This document shows positions 21,511 to 32,019 of a DNA stretch of 64,000 bases, piece after piece. This DNA is from Aradus depressus (Eukaryota; Arthropoda; Insecta; Hemiptera; Aradidae), in contig OY759215.1 in assembly GCA_963662175.1 (NCBI GenBank), positions 14,497,079 through 14,561,078 on the forward strand, read 5' to 3'. The translations under genes and the position numbers were made by a program. Position 1 is the first letter of the stretch; each line of letters opens with the position of its first letter. The notes under the pieces are model-generated. The model searched no databases. It saw only the letters and a list, made by a program, of their open reading frames with translations, and was not told where the DNA came from.

Positions 21511-21599
21511 ATATGTATATATATCTTTAGTGGAATAGACAATATTTCAAAAAATAAGTTTGTTTTATTCATTAATTAATTTAAGAAACATACTACTTT

Positions 21600-22040
21600 T
21601 TTGAACTCAAAAACTGAGTTGAGCCGACCTGAGATCCCCCCCTCCTTCCCTTCTGCCGATTCCGCTGAAAATTAATTAGTGTTGTCCTTATGGAGTTCAG
21701 GTCGCACATATAATAAGCTTTCGTGTGGATATATTCATTAAATCGGCAGTTATTAATGTTATTGTATTAAGCCTCTCTCCTAATCCGCCCTTTCCCTTTC
21801 ATCGATTTGACTCAAAAACAATATGTGACGTTGTCAGAGGGATCTGGATTCACATATAAAATTTCGTGTCGATACATTCATTTTGTCGGGAGTTATCGTT
21901 TTCACAGACAAACAGACAGATTTTTTTTCATATATTGACTCTGGAGGTTGGAAAACATGAAATTCCGTTGAAAACTCCGCATCGAATTTTGGACCGATTA
22001 CATAACTTCCGCTATACTTCGTATCAGGGAAAGGAAAAAG
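21600..22040 (+). repeat. Family M repeat, missing the first end
   Basis: CTTCCCTTCTGCCGATTCCG, then TTCATTAAATCGGCAGTTAT, then GGAAAACATGAAATTCCGTT and ACTTCGTATCAGGGAAAGGA. At least two internal units. Confidence 0.8.
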
Positions 22041-22371
22041 ATGGAAATGTTATATGAATGAAAACTGATCTACTTTTGCGTGAATTATAAAAGTCTATAA
22101 ATTATTTATTAAAACTTTTTTCCTTACATATCTCAGCTGGTAAATTTTTCTGAATTTTTCAATAATATATATCTGCATAATCTGACCGAAGAGCAGACTG
22201 TTTTAACGATTTCTATAAGTTATTAATCTCCGTGCGGTTGTGAATTCGAGGCACCTGTGTTCAGAAATTAATTGCACTTATCATAACCCACCGTACAAAA
22301 CAGGGGCAAATCAATAGTCTCCATCCAATAATTAATTATGTACAACAGGGAAAAAAATCATATAAAAAATA

Positions 22372-22890
22372 AAGTCGTCGGTGCACGAGTTCATATTTTT
22401 CGCACTTCAAAACCAATCAACCGTTTGGACTGAAAATTAGTAGTTTACCTAGCTTCTAAATCCTCATACTAAATGTTTTTGAGTCGTACCCCCCCCCCCC
22501 CCCCCCCTTTTTCTTCAGCCGATTTCGTGGAACATTAATAGGTGCCGTCTAAACGGGGTTTTCATTTCAATACAATCATTACAATGGCTCTTTTTAGAGT
22601 TTTTGTGTTAAGCCCGCCCCTCAACATTACCAGTTTCCTTTTGATTTATTTGTCTGAAAATTAATAGTGGTGACGTCCTTATGAGGTTCTGGATATACAT
22701 ATAAAATTTCGTGTCGATACATTCATTCTATCAGGAATTATCGTGTTCACACTCACACATACAGACATAATTTTTTACTTTTATTTTTGGAATCAGGGGG
22801 ACGGGAAACTAGAAATTTCGGTTTACATTGAATTTATGACAGATTACATAACTTCCCCTATACTTCGTATACTTGGGGAAGTAAAAATAG
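22372..22890 (+). repeat. Family M repeat, nearly full length
   Basis: Starts near CGCACTTCAAAACCAATCAA and ends TACTTCGTATACTTGGGGAA GTA. It includes a 19-base poly(C) run at 22489-22507, an expansion of the C-rich part of the internal unit. Confidence 0.8.
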
Positions 22891-23094
22891 TAAGGAAATA
22901 TACGAACTCACTTAGGGAAAGATTGGATTTAATTAAGGCGATTCCTTTTTTTGATTAGTCTTTTTTCTTGATGATGCCTATGTTTTTCAATAACGGGAAA
23001 TCGAAGTAGATCTCATCAATACTATATCAAATATATTATATAATGTAACCATAATGGAACTTTCATATATCAACCAAATTTTTACAAACCACTC

Positions 23095-23235
23095 CCTCCT
23101 CTTTCACATTAATATCAAATTGGCATTATAATATGAAATTAATGGGTTGGCATCAGTGGTTTTCTTTGTTGCATTTTACTGTCTATTTATGAGAGTGATC
23201 TTCTGCACCCAGTAATGCCAGTATTTGGGAAGCTA
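23095..23235 (-). repeat. Family P MITE-like fragment
   Basis: CCACTCCCTCCTCTTTCACA and CACCCAGTAATGCCAGTATT resemble family P (26240-26487). Confidence 0.35.
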
Positions 23236-23269
23236 TAACTTAGGTTGTAATGACCCTTTGTAAAATCTG

Positions 23270-23660
23270 ACGCATACTAATGGTTGCAAATTTTATAAGG
23301 AAAATTTTTGGTGGGAAACATTTTTGCAATAGAAATAACCGTTTTGCACAAATCGAGCAAACATCTAAAAAAATGGGTTACATTTCGTCACTTCAGGACG
23401 GTATTCGGCGTGTATATCGCAAACCGCGATGCCCTCAAAAAATGGTATCAAATATAAAGTTTGCCTTTCAGTTTTCTGCACAATTTTCATTTGTAATAAC
23501 GAATTAGTATCTTGTAAAATGTACTTAGACCCCGAAATAAAGTGGTTTTAATTTTTGTATAATTTTGGTCAACATCTAATCAGATCTAAATTAGACACAC
23601 ACACAGGCAGACATTATGTTCATAACGACCTACTAGTACCATTTGATATCGCAGTTGTGG
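23270..23660 (+). repeat. Family N dispersed repeat
   Basis: AAACATCTAAAAAAATGGGT, GTATCTTGTAAAATGTACTT, CGAAATAAAGTGGTTTTAAT and ACATCTAATCAGATCTAAAT parallel 13591-14065 and 29410-29885. Confidence 0.6.
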
Positions 23661-23791
23661 TAGGCAGTTACACAAAGTTCCACTCCGACCTTGCCAATCC
23701 TCTCATTCAAATGTTAGCATTCAACATGCTACCCACAAACCCACCCCGTCGACTAAAGGGAAAATGGCCGCGTGACTTGCTCGAGAGGTAG
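23661..23791 (+). pseudogene. Jockey-type LINE, C-terminal scrap
   Basis: The frame ends HSDLANPLIQMLAFNMLPTN, then PPRRLKGKWPRDLLER and a stop at 23791. PPRRLKR.W.RDLL is the C-terminus of Jockey-type ORF2 proteins (compare 27959-28780). Upstream of about 23660 the sequence is family N, so the ATG at 23555 is not meaningful. Confidence 0.6.
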
Positions 23792-23937
23792 CCTGGTTGT
23801 GAAACGCAAAGCATCTCTGCAGTGCAGTGATTTCATATACATTTCAATATTTTAGAAGGTTTATATGAAACATTTTCTGTGTAAATAAATAATTGTAAAT
23901 CATAATAAGTATATTTGCAAATAAGTAAAAAAAAAAA

Positions 23938-24088
23938 AGTCGACGGTGAATCACCAGTGTATTTCCCAGCACGAAATAATTAACTGTTTCGGTTCTCCAT
24001 CTGAAATCGATCTATTGACTTGGTTGAAAATAAAGCTGAATTCTCAAAGTTAATTTCATATCGATATGTTTATTACATCGAGTTATGC
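23938..24088 (+). repeat. Family M repeat, one end
   Basis: ATTTCCCAGCACGAAATAAT and GATATGTTTATTACATCGAG; interrupted by the SINE head at 24091. Confidence 0.65.
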
Positions 24089-24090
24089 GT

Positions 24091-24170
24091 CACGAGCACC
24101 TCAGAGGTAGCATGCTTGCCTACTGGCACAAGTTCTCGGGTTCGAAATCTGTACTTTCAGATGAGAGTAT
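24091..24170 (+). mobile_element. SINE family S, head only
   Basis: GAGCACCTCAGAGGTAGCAT with B box GGGTTCGAAATC. The body is absent. Confidence 0.65.
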
Positions 24171-24289
24171 ATTTAACTCGTCCGACACTCGTCTAATCCT
24201 CTTGAATCCTTTTCACATTTCAAACAAATATCACCCCTATATCCAAAAATGACAGTATTGTGTTTCGTGAATTTATGTCAAAAGGGAGG

Positions 24290-24440
24290 GGGGAATTAGA
24301 GAGAGAGGGCCTAACTCAAAAACCCTAAAAACTGTCTACATAATTAATTTATCGACATGAAATTTTATATGTAAATCAGAAATCTCATAAGGGCGAAACC
24401 TATCAATTTTCAGTCTTTTAAAGAGGGGAGAAGAGATGCA
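24290..24440 (-). repeat. Family M internal unit
   Basis: GGCCTAACTCAAAAACCCTA, then ATTTATCGACATGAAATTTT and AACCTATCAATTTTCAGTC, one internal unit on the minus strand. Confidence 0.65.
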
Positions 24441-24717
24441 AACATAAAATGGAAGAGGAAGATAGATATAGGCGAAGTACCTATAAACTGTAAGAAGGCT
24501 ATTAACGAGAATCATCACAACTCAGCAAAATGTTTTTATTTGTATTATTAATTATTCATTTTGATTTTTATTATTATTTTTTATTACCTACTATTATTTA
24601 TTTATCATATTATTATTTAAATACGTACATTATATTTCTTGGTGGTAGGCAGATGTAGTGGACTAACTTGGAAAATAAGTAATTAGATTTATCAATCCAA
24701 CATATTTTTTTGTTTAA

Positions 24718-24760
24718 ACCACAACTAGTTTCGGCAATTTGCCATCTACAGGTGGTGAAT
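24718..24760 (-). ncRNA. Hammerhead-like motif with a core mutation
   Basis: Minus reading CTGTAGA (A6 changed to T), T, GGCA/TGCC hairpin, GAAAC, TAGT. Mirror of 24857-24894; the core change would be expected to kill activity. Confidence 0.3.
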
Positions 24761-24856
24761 CTTTCTAGAGAAGAGGTCAAGGGACACGTTCGAGTATCAG
24801 GGACCAGCTGGACACTGATACTCAAATGTGTCCCTTGACCTCTTCTCTAGAAAGAT

Positions 24857-24894
24857 TCACCTGAAGATGGCAAATTGCCGAAACTAGTCGTGGT
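24857..24894 (+). ncRNA. Hammerhead ribozyme-like motif (type I, dimer-type)
   Basis: CTGAAGA (24861-24867), extra T, stem II GGCA/TGCC (24869-24872, 24876-24879), GAAA (24880-24883), self-complementary ACTAGT (24883-24888) as potential intermolecular stem III, C (24889) at the cleavage position, and stem I GTGG (24890-24893) pairing with TCAC (24857-24860). This is the best-paired case in the window. Confidence 0.5.
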
Positions 24895-25264
24895 TTAAAT
24901 TTAAAAAAAAAAATATGTTGGACTGATAAATCTAATTACTTATTTACGTACATTATCTTCACAACAGTTACAAGATAACCATCACGAAGGTTGAAGAAGA
25001 GGTGGAACCGCGACTTATTGCCACCTTGAATCATATTCGTTATTAATATTTTTCAACATTATTTTCATATACTTTTATTACCTCTCTTATTACCCACCCA
25101 TCAAAATTGTCTTACAATTCCTTTTTATTTATTTAATTATTATTAATTTTTTTTTTGGTCCTAATAATCAAGATAAATGTTTGTCCCGAGGGCCTACCAC
25201 TGGGTGGCCTTCCTCTCACACACCATATCTACATGTTCATCATAGATACTGGTTGTTGCACGTA

Positions 25265-25560
25265 TATATATACATATATATTTTTTCTCTTTTCTATATT
25301 TCGCAGATTGTGACCTGATGAAGGGATGAAAGAACATCGCAAATCTTCGTTTTGAAAAAGACACTTCTAAAAGAATTATAACTAATATTTATCATAATTT
25401 GAATTAAATTAAAAACTTTGTACTCATGTATTTTTAATTATTTATTTATTTCATTTTATTTTTTACTAGTATTGTTATTACTAACGACATGTGTGTCCGA
25501 CTCTAAGAGTTAATATCTGTTTATGTATCTAATTTATAAGCTATATTAAAAAGTATACTT
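25265..25560 (+). mobile_element. Module T tail, diverged
   Basis: TTGTGACCTGATGAAGGGAT, then GTATTGTTATTACTAACGAC and GACTCTAAGAGTTAATATCT parallel 4680-4990 and 53240-53620. The hammerhead-like core is decayed. It follows directly on a Jockey 3' UTR. Confidence 0.65.
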
Positions 25561-25924
25561 ATTAATCCTTCTTTACTCTAATCCATATCTTATTCGTAAA
25601 GATAAAACTACAGCTGTTTACTAAAGTAAATAAAGCTATACTACTCAAAATCATAATTAAAAAGTACTAAAAATTGAATTGAAAAATAACATAACTAACC
25701 GTATACAAAAGGGAGCAGAAACAGAAATTAGACCGCATTGCAGTGTTTATTCGGTCGGTAGAGGTCAGGGTTCAACTAAGTGTACTTAGAGATTAATTTA
25801 CCTCAATACTTTTTACTCATTAGAGTAGAAAAAAAGTAGTTTAAACCATATTCTGAAATTATAATAATATGTTGACAGTGGACAGTATGAACCTCTTCTT
25901 AACTCAACTGAGCACCTAAATAAT

Positions 25925-26108
25925 TTAGACTCCCTTAGAAGTAGGAAGGTCCCTCCGTTTGCGAGATGGATGCCGAAAACCACCCAAAAATGTTGTTTTG
26001 AAACACATATTTTTAGACGTTTCCTTGATTTATCCGAAAGCGTTTAGTCTTATCGAAGAATTAGTTCTTACTAAAAAGTTCGTTATGAAATTTCCAACAA
26101 TCAATATA
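25925..26108 (-). repeat. Family N dispersed repeat
   Basis: The reverse complement shares AAATCAAGGAAACGTCTAAA followed by AATATG, then GGTTTTCGGCATCCATCTCG, with 13600-13740. Confidence 0.65.
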
Positions 26109-26239
26109 AAAATAAATTTCCATAGGAAATAATTAAAAATAATGATTAAATTGTATCCTATAGGAAGAATTACAAAATATATTATTGATAATTTTTTATT
26201 AAAAAGGAATAAGAAAAATATATACGGGATTACAGGACT

Positions 26240-26487
26240 TTCTTATACCAACCACGTTTATGCAGAGAACTCTCTCTTCTTCCCCTTCTCCCATTCAAAT
26301 TCATTTCATACTGGCAATCCTGAGTGTAGTAAAGTCACTTTCAGAATTACGCTGTACAATGAAACAAAGAAAACTACTGACGAATACATTAAATACTTTC
26401 ATGTACCACCTAGTAATGCGAGTGTGGTATGAATTAAGAGGAGAAGGGGAAGAGAGAGTTATCTGTAAAAGCGTGGTTGGTACTGCA
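26240..26487. mobile_element. Family P MITE, complete
   Basis: Arms TTATACCAACCACGTTTATG CAGAGAACTCTCTC and GAGAGAGTTATCTGTAAAAG CGTGGTTGGTA are inverted over about 45 bp. CTGGCAATCC and CCTAGTAATGCGAG mark inner repeats. No coding. Confidence 0.65.
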
Positions 26488-26519
26488 ATAGCCCGTTTTA
26501 CTTAAAAAAGGATTAAAAT

Positions 26520-26720
26520 AAAGGAAAAAAATGTATATAGGCAGTGACAGGGATATTTCTTATACCAACCACTTTGTACAGCGTAATTTTGAGAGTGACT
26601 TTCTTATAACTAGTAAGGCCAGAATAAAATTGAGAGGGGGGAATCTCTAAAAATGTAGTTTGTATAATTAAGTCAAGTTATGGCCACATCACATTTTGTT
26701 TGGATATTATGTAAAAAGTT
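26520..26720. repeat. Family P MITE, second copy
   Basis: TTCTTATACCAACCACTTTG at one end and GTTATGGCCACATCACATTT, shared with 16970-17000, at the other. Confidence 0.55.
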
Positions 26721-26997
26721 AATTTTTAAATTAAGTATAAGAGAAGCAAGAATGAAATATGAATTTGGTAAGTAATTTGAAACGGATGGTAAGAGATACT
26801 TCGGCTGACCGAAGAGTCTAGTGGTTATCCAGCCTAGCCTTTGTGGTGCTTCGCCTTGAAATAACCTCTCAGCATTCCTGGGCCCCTTCTAAGCTGAGCG
26901 TAGCAAACACCGCAATACATCCAGATCCACTACCATACATACACAGTATCAAATGTTCACAGTTTTGAAATATCGCCTCAAGATAAAGAGAGTAGCA

Positions 26998-27608
26998 TAA
27001 TAATAATAATTTCATTTCCGTTAAACCAATACATCGAAATAGGATAAGTCATAAGAATGTATACATTAAGATAGCTTATAAATTAAATTTATAACTATTT
27101 AAGTCTAATATACATATGTTTAGAAATAACAAAACGATTGAAAAAAGTAAAATAAATAAAAACCTAATAGATAAATACTTAAAAATATATGAGTACAAAA
27201 AAGATAATATTAATACATAAATTTGTAATAAGCAGGTACATTTTTCAATTTGATAAAAATTAAGATAACTATTTTTTAAAACTCATCCGAAAGTGTCATT
27301 ATCAGAACGATATTTCGGGACGTTCTTATGTCCCTCCATCATAGGAGGGTCTATCAGGTCTCAATGTGCGAGATACAGAAAAAAAAAGGAAAACAATGTA
27401 ACAATAACAAATATTTTATGTATTTAAAAAAATATATAAATATATTAACCAAATATAAATGAATAAATAAGTAAATAAAATATAAAAAATAATAAATAAA
27501 AAATAATAAATAAATAGTTCCATAAAATAATAATACAAGTAAGAAATAAACAAAAAAATGATAATATATTTTTTTTAAAATAATAATACCTTATTCTTTT
27601 TGAATATA
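26998..27608 (-). mobile_element. Module T tail, minus strand, with (TAA)n end
   Basis: Ends in a TAA/TTA microsatellite at 26998-27012 next to TTTCCGTTAAACCAATACAT, as at 53570-53626 and 53774-53800. It carries a decayed hammerhead-like core near 27310-27355. It is joined at 27609 to the poly(A) end of a Jockey LINE. Confidence 0.7.
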
Positions 27609-28780
27609 ATTTTTTTTTTTTTTGGCTTTTATTCATAAAGATGCAACTGTTGCTAGGGGGCAACAACCAGCATCTATGTTGGTAGGTATGGAGACGTTGG
27701 CGTGAATGGCATGTGAGAGGAAGGCCACCCAGTGGTAGGTCCTCGGGACGAAAATTTATATTAATTATAAGGACAAGGGAAAAAAAAAATAAAATAATAA
27801 AAATAATAATAATAATAATAATTAAAAAAAAAAAATAAATAAATAAAAAGGAATTGAAAGACAACTTTGATGGAATGGGTAAGAGAGATGAGAAAAGTGA
27901 AGGAAAATAATGTAAAAGAATAAAAAATAAAAATAAAAATATTAAGAACGAATAGGAATTAAGGTGGCAGTAAGTCGCGGTTCCACCTCCTCTTCAACCT
28001 TCGTGGGGGGTTTTGTGGTAAGTGTTGTGAAGATAAAGTACGTATTTCTGGATTTGTATGTGTGTAAAGTTTTCTAAAAAAACGTATGTAAATAGTTTGT
28101 ATTGTGTCGGGTACTGTGTGTATCATAAGATCGTTATGAAGTGTTCTGTTGTTTATGTATGGGGGGCATTGTGTTATCAGCCTGAGGGTTTTTGACTGAA
28201 ATGCCTGAATTCGTTTGATGTTGGATGTTTTTGCTGAACCGTATATCTGTGATCCGTATGTCCATAATGGTCTAAGTAAGTAAGTATAACAGTTCCGTTT
28301 TTGTGTCATGTCTAATTTTGATCGTCTATTTAGAAGTCCGTAGAGTATTTTGAGTCGACGGTTCAGCGTGTTTCGTGTGAGACGTGTGTGAGGATTCCAT
28401 GTCAGTCTTCGATCCAATGTCAGTCCTAGGTATCGTACAGTATTAGTTTGAGGGAGGGGCTTGTCGTAGATGAAAACGGGGGGGCATGTTTCTCGTCGAA
28501 GTGTAAATGTGATGTGCTGTGATTTTTCTGTATTTAGTTTGATTTTCCATGTGTTGCACCAGTTTTCAATTTGTGTGAGATGGTGTTGTAGTGTAAATGA
28601 GGCGTGTATGTGAAGGTCAGCAGCAGCTAAGATGGCGGTGTCATCGGCGTATGTAGCTGTCATTGTGTGGATGGAGGTGGGCATGTCAGATGTGTATATT
28701 GTATATAATAAAGGAGCTAAGACAGAACCCTGCGGTACACCCGCCAATATGGGTCTTATTGAGGAGATAGCAGAGTTTTT
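27609..28780 (-). pseudogene. Jockey-type non-LTR retrotransposon, RT C-terminal half and 3' UTR
   Basis: Largest element-derived frame (stop at 27959). Translation from about 28780 gives RT motif B (AGVPQGSVLAPLLYTIYTSD), catalytic YADD with TAIL, a thumb-region RYLGLTLDRRLTW, and the Jockey C-terminus NPPRRLKRRWNRDLL. Endonuclease, RT fingers and the first catalytic aspartate are missing, so it is a 5'-truncated copy. Upstream of 28780 the open frame continues only through unrelated AT-rich, hydrophobic translation and should not be counted. The 3' UTR ends AATAAAAGCC plus 14 A residues at 27610-27623. Full-length Jockey ORF2 is roughly 900 residues; about 270 remain. Confidence 0.85.
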
Positions 28781-29079
28781 GAATATAATAATAAAAAAAT
28801 TTAAAAATAGAAAAAATAATAAAAATACATAAAATAATATACCAAGAGAAATAAAATAAATTAGTACCAAATAATGAGAAATAATGATGAAATATAACGT
28901 AGATTCGACAGGAGTGGAAGAACTCATAGAGATCTCCTGTATATCAAGCCGTTCACGTCATTTTATTTTTACTTCTTTATACATTTATAAAGAAGTAACT
29001 CGAACAAAAACGATTGTGGCAATGAACCAGATTTTTTTTTATATAAAGAATTATTTACAGCTGTATAAAAAATATATAC

Positions 29080-29410
29080 AACATGCAAATGTGCCAAGGG
29101 AGAAAAAAAATGGTAATGTCAAGAGAGGAGACATCATTTAGTGGTGACACTCCCTAGGAACTGAGTCGAACTCATTTATGGATCACTGTCACTGTCTTGA
29201 TCTGAGAAGGCCTCTAAGGCCATTGGTGCTTAAGGCGTCCTTCGGGAAGTGTGGCAGAAGGGAGGGCACGGACTAGAGGATTAATGTGGGTACTAAAGAA
29301 GAAAAATAATTTTTTGTACCTGTATTTAGCTAATTTGGTGACAAAGGGAACATTGAGACGAGTGTGAAGGGTTTTGTTGGAACTTTACTAAGGAGCATTG
29401 GCTATGGTAC
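29080..29410 (-). pseudogene. Jockey-type LINE C-terminal fragment (second family)
   Basis: Minus reading TLHTRLNVPFVTKLAKYRYK, then NPLVRALPSATLPEGRLK and one stop codon where the ..W.RDLL end is expected. Closely parallels 31431-31753. Truncated at 29410 by family N. Confidence 0.7.
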
Positions 29411-29885
29411 GAAAATTAAGGTTACATTATTTCGGGGCCTAAGTACATTTTACTGCTTATATTTATGGACTAATCAAAAATATCTTCAAATAAAAGTTTT
29501 GGAGAAAACGGAAAGACAGATTGTATATGAAATACGATTTTTCAAAGCCCGTCCAGTTTACGAGATAAATTCCAAAAACCATCTTAAAATTACATAAATA
29601 TAAGCAGTATCTTGTGAAATGAACTTAGGCCACGAAATAATGTGACCTTAATTTTCGTCAGATCTAATCATATCTTAGTTAGCACATGTAACAATATTGA
29701 TCGCAAATTTCTAGTTCATTGCTACAATCGTTTCTGTTACAGCGCCCGTTCCAGGTTCCAGTCATATACACATAGGTAGACAGACATAATCGCAAAAATT
29801 GTCAAAATTAACCCGTAAAATTATGTTTAAATCTTGATCTCAGATTTTGGCTCGATTTCAATCCTTCCTTATAGTAAATGTATAA
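29410..29885 (+). repeat. Family N dispersed repeat, well-preserved copy
   Basis: CATTATTTCGGGGCCTAAGT, AAATACGATTTTTCAAAGCC, GCAGTATCTTGTGAAATGAA, CAGATCTAATCATATCTTAG and AGTTCATTGCTACAATCGTT. No coding; the ends are not symmetrical. Confidence 0.6.
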
Positions 29886-29889
29886 GAAA

Positions 29890-30390
29890 GTAAAACTATT
29901 TTACCACTTTTTACCTATTTGCCGTAATTTCTTTACCAAGGCCCTTTGTCAGTATGTACAGTAAATCCAGGATGATACGACTATGTGCATACCTCAATTT
30001 TCATAAAAATTACTAATATGATATTTTTTTACTCAGCTAACGATATATACCCAAATCGGCTGTTGAGAGCTTCACCGAATTGTATATAAATATACAGGTT
30101 GCCAGATTACTGACGTGAGAACAACACTGAAGCAAAAAGCTATAAGATTGAATAAAAAAACCAAATCTACATTTTTAATCATCATAAAGTAAAGCAGTTT
30201 TTTTTTTTTTCTTTTTCTTAATTACATTTTGACATAACGATTATTTTTACGTCCCTTTTTCACTTTTTTCTTTTACTTTCTCTTATTTAAAATTTTTGTT
30301 AAACTTCAGGAAAGAAGTGCAAATATAAATATCAAAAAATAAATATTCACAATTTCCTCATTAATTTATTTGTATAGCATTACTACTATT
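29890..30390. other. AT-rich, nothing recognised
   Basis: No element ends or coding signature. Confidence 0.45.
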
Positions 30391-30398
30391 ATTACTTG

Positions 30399-30630
30399 CT
30401 TAGAAAAGAGGAACAAGACATATTCCCTGAGGAGTCGCCTGTGAATATTTCTCTATTCAGTTCCTTAATACTGATTAGAAAAGATGACCAACACACATTT
30501 CCTGAGCAATCCCTTGCGAATGCTTCTCAATTGTATTCTATAATGTTGCTAAGAAAAGTGGACTAAGACATATTTCCTGAGGACTCGCCTGCGAATGTTT
30601 CTCTATTGATATCTTCAATATTTCATAGAG
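30399..30630 (-). pseudogene. Triplicated 75 bp unit derived from LINE RT motif B
   Basis: Three tandem units (about 30399-30474, 30475-30549, 30550-30625). On the minus strand the third contains AG, one-base slip, SPQEICLSPLF, which lines up with AGVPQGSVLSPLLF of non-LTR reverse transcriptases. The rest of the domain is absent. Confidence 0.55.
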
Positions 30631-30649
30631 ACGAGGACAAAGAAAATCA

Positions 30650-31040
30650 CTATTGTTTTAAGTAAATTTGAACAAACCGACAATAGTGAGGGGTGTAGCT
30701 ACTGATTGTGAGAGTTGGTTGTTGAAAGGTGATCGAATCAATATTGGGTGTGGTTGTGGAAGGGATATGATACGGTTGTGATATACAGGCAGAGCCATAT
30801 CGGTGGAAGGGCCGGGAACTGACCCTTTGGTTATCTGGGTCCGTCGACTAAAGCCGCCTTATCGGCCAACGACGCTCCCACCTCGGCACGTCTCACCTTA
30901 CCACCGACCATTTCTCAATATCACACTTCGTCTCTCCAACTCAACTTACACTCTACCTCATTTCCCCCCACAGATCGTATCATGTAAATATCTGGACCAA
31001 ACATATTACTTTTTTATACATAGAAAATTTATATAAAGAT
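30650..31040. other. GC-richer patch, not identified
   Basis: Contains a 77-codon plus-strand frame (30803-31036) without recognisable domain, and inverted short segments (TATGATACGG / ATCGTATCAT). Confidence 0.25.
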
Positions 31041-31430
31041 AACATATAAGTATGTTCTGTAGGCAGAATATTCAGTTCGATGAGATGCACCGCGCGAAGC
31101 AGTCGGAAATTAGGTGACGCTTTAGGCAGAAAAATAAAAAACGTTAAAAAAATGCTAGCCTATACATGTGTTAAGGTCATCTACATACATGCAAACGGTT
31201 GATGATTTTCAGGCCTTGTAGTTTCCGACAATTGACAGACAATTGATAGATCTTATAAGGCTTCCATACTTTTTTTTTATATTTTTTTACAAATAGATAT
31301 TTACAACTGTATACAAATAAATACAACAAGCAAATGTGCTAATAGAGAGATAATGGCAATGTTAAAATGACAAGAGGGGAGAAATCACCAAGTGGTGACA
31401 CTTGCTAGTCACTGATTTACTCTCATTTGT

Positions 31431-32010
31431 AACTAATCACTGTCAGTGTCACTGCTGCTGCTATGGAGGACTCTAGGCGTTTGGCGCTTAAGCCGTCGTT
31501 GGGGAATGATAGCAGAATGGTGGGCACGGACTAGAGGATTATTGTGGGAACTAAGAAGGGAAAATAATTTTTTATATTTGGATTTAGCGACTTCGGTGAC
31601 AAAATGTACGTTAAGGACACTGTGAAGAGATTTGTTGGAGACGTAATAAGGAGAATTGGCTATTTTACGAAGGATCTTGGATTGAAAGGATTGGATGAGC
31701 TGGAGATTGAAAGCCTTGGCAGAACCCCAGAGTTCGAGTCCGTAAGACCACATGGGTTTGAGTTCTGCTTGTGTATAGGTCGGTTTGTTTTCAAAGTTAA
31801 TTTCGATCTTTTGTCTAGTACTTAGTAAAAGTTTAACGTCTGTTCATTTCTTGTCTTTTTTTTTGGCTCGTCGGTCAAGTTAGTCGTTTGTCGAGTATGA
31901 GGCCTAGATAGCGGACTTCGTTTTTTAAAGGGGTGTGAGTTTTGTTAAGGTAAACTGAAGGGCAGGTATATTTTCGACGAAGGATGGAAACGATGTGAAC
32001 TTATTTAAAT
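31431..32010 (-). pseudogene. Jockey-type LINE, RT thumb to C-terminus, frameshifted
   Basis: Minus strand: near 31890-31990 LRRKYTCPSVYLNKTHTPLK then RYLGLILDKRLT and a stop in place of W. After a damaged stretch an intact frame (31433-31753) gives MWSYGLELWGSAKAFNLQLI, then SVLNVHFVTEV, RRLKR and an acidic serine end. Same family as 29080-29410 and probably 58600-59200. Confidence 0.75.
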
Positions 32011-32019
32011 TAAATCATT

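Larger units (their letters stand above)
21291..21573 (+). mobile_element. Palindromic Penelope-like terminal insertion with hammerhead-like motifs
   Basis: Flanked by a 14 bp direct repeat AATTAATTTAAGAA (21277-21290 and 21574-21587). It has a 45 bp unique start (GTTGAGGAACGCGGACATAT...), then two arms of about 115 bp in inverted orientation, from AATGAATAAAACAAACTTAT to the centre near 21445 and back. A hammerhead-like core lies near the inner end of each arm. The 46431-46618 insertion has the same unique start and arms. Target-primed integration is implied by the duplications; assignment to Penelope-like elements rests on the ribozyme-like motif and inverted structure, no ORF being present. 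Confidence 0.7.
24634..24944 (+). mobile_element. Palindromic insertion with hammerhead-like motifs, 12 bp target duplication
   Basis: Direct repeat TACGTACATTAT at 24622-24633 and 24945-24956. A 40 bp unique start, then inverted arms AATAAGTAATTAGATTTATC ... GATAAATCTAATTACTTATT with centre near 24807. CTGAAGATGGCAAATTGCCG AAAC lies in the right arm. Sequence unrelated to 21291-21573 but same architecture. Confidence 0.75.
24600..25264 (+). pseudogene. Jockey-type LINE 3' end, 5' truncated, opened by a palindromic insertion
   Basis: Sequence after 24956 matches the C-terminus and 3' UTR of the 27959-28780 LINE: CGAAGGTTGAAGAAGAGGTG, GAACCGCGACTTATTGCCAC, stop, then CTACCACTGGGTGGCCTTCC. Sequence left of 24634 (AAATACGTACATTAT) matches the LINE just upstream of that point, so the palindrome at 24634-24944 inserted into this copy. 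Confidence 0.7.

Noticed and set aside
26142..26505. Two overlapping plus frames of 96 and 81 codons
   Set aside because: They run through the inverted arms of the family P MITE and have no domain signature.
27959..28927. Calling the 322-codon frame a single protein with N-terminal membrane helices
   Set aside because: The hydrophobic first 51 residues come from AT-rich sequence upstream of the LINE break at about 28780 and have no LINE homology.
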